A DNA stretch of 64,000 bases from Phycisphaerales bacterium (lineage in GTDB: Bacteria; Planctomycetota; Phycisphaerae; UBA1845): the NCBI GenBank assembly GCA_020852275.1, contig JADZBE010000014.1:1-64000 (forward strand), read 5' to 3'. Every line of letters starts with the position of its first letter. Within the stretch, counting starts at the first letter, position 1. Positions 63,784-64,000 of this stretch are shown in pieces. The translations under genes were made by a program, and so were the position numbers. A model generated the notes under the pieces. The model was not told the origin of the DNA, ran no database searches, and was given only the letters and a program-made list of their open reading frames with translations.

Positions 63784-64000
63784 TCATTGACTCGCGGACT
63801 TCGCACCTGAATCGTCGGTCGCTCTCAGGACGAGGTGCTCGAATATCTTGTTCGCCACCAAGGCCAGCTTGGGCAAGTCATCCGGGCGCAGGTAGCCTGT
63901 GCTCTTCCACTCGCCGCTCCGTTCGTCGCGGTAGCGCTTCTCGATTCGAACCGAGTGCTGCACGACGGGACGTCCATCGAGCGTTGAGGTCTTGCCCCAA
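63784..64000 (-). CDS. partial gene in the integrated element (C-terminal 71 residues)
   Basis: An open frame enters from the right edge and ends at TGA 63784-63786. The visible part is hydrophilic, with HSVRIEKRYRDERSGEWKST followed by GYLRPDDLPKLALVANKIFEHLVL, and has no membrane segment. It resembles small proteins often found near integrases in mobile elements, but I do not recognise a named family. It lies 55 bp upstream of the excisionase-like start. Confidence 0.6.
   Translation of the reverse strand, partial: WGKTSTLDGRPVVQHSVRIEKRYRDERSGEWKSTGYLRPDDLPKLALVANKIFEHLVLRATDDSGAKSASQ

Overview
The window is GC-rich bacterial chromosome (roughly two thirds G+C by eye). Several traits point to Planctomycetota, probably the Phycisphaerae side: a secreted protein built from ten ACC...DGSC...C Cys-rich repeats, very large pseudopilins, multiheme c-type cytochromes, and intergenic DNA full of short palindromic and tandem repeats. 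This placement is an inference; no rRNA or other phylogenetic marker is present.

Layout. 1-4.6 kb: repeat-rich leader, then a branched-chain amino acid type ABC transporter (substrate-binding protein, LivH permease, fused LivM-LivG; no LivF). 4.66-12.2 kb (minus strand): a redox operon with an SDR, a multiheme/cytochrome b fusion, a membrane-anchored triheme protein and a 20-heme protein with an NHL propeller; the three cytochrome genes are joined by ATGA overlaps. 12.6-18.3 kb: single metabolic genes (enolase-superfamily enzyme, TIM-barrel isomerase, acetyltransferase, methylisocitrate lyase, EEP-family lipoprotein). 18.4-27.1 kb (minus): the Cys-rich protein and two oversized pseudopilins. 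27.5-31.7 kb: a 29-bp palindromic array, a Ddl-like ATP-grasp ligase, a small secreted protein, a lipid-kinase-like protein and a zinc-ribbon membrane protein. 31.7-42.8 kb (minus): mfd, a TIGR01777-type epimerase, hpt, glgX and a large zinc metalloprotease. 43.6-49.4 kb (plus): ParA, VanZ-like, then a type II secretion/pilus-like cluster (two GspF, three pseudopilins). 49.7-61.6 kb (minus): a PAS/GAF/receiver regulator and a rearranged kdp potassium-pump locus (kdpF, micro-ORF, kdpA, kdpC, kdpB, small ORFs, beta-barrel protein, kdpD, kdpE). 62.15-64 kb: tRNA-Gly(CCC) with an integrase whose C-terminus is antisense to the tRNA, an excisionase-like gene and a partial gene: the left edge of an integrated element running off the window.

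How parts work together. The kdp locus is a complete high-affinity K+ uptake system with its own sensor kinase and regulator, but in the order F-x-A-C-B...D-E. The cytochrome operon has the parts of a quinol-to-periplasm (or cell-surface) electron route. The two pseudopilin clusters lack the GspE ATPase and GspD secretin, which must be elsewhere.

A short palindromic repeat family (core GCCGCGACCGTSAGGGAGCG) recurs through the window. It sits between genes, inside the reading frames of the enolase-superfamily gene and glgX, and at the 3' end of the 20-heme cytochrome gene. Three further tandem arrays, with periods of 16, 27 and 29 bp, lie next to gene starts.
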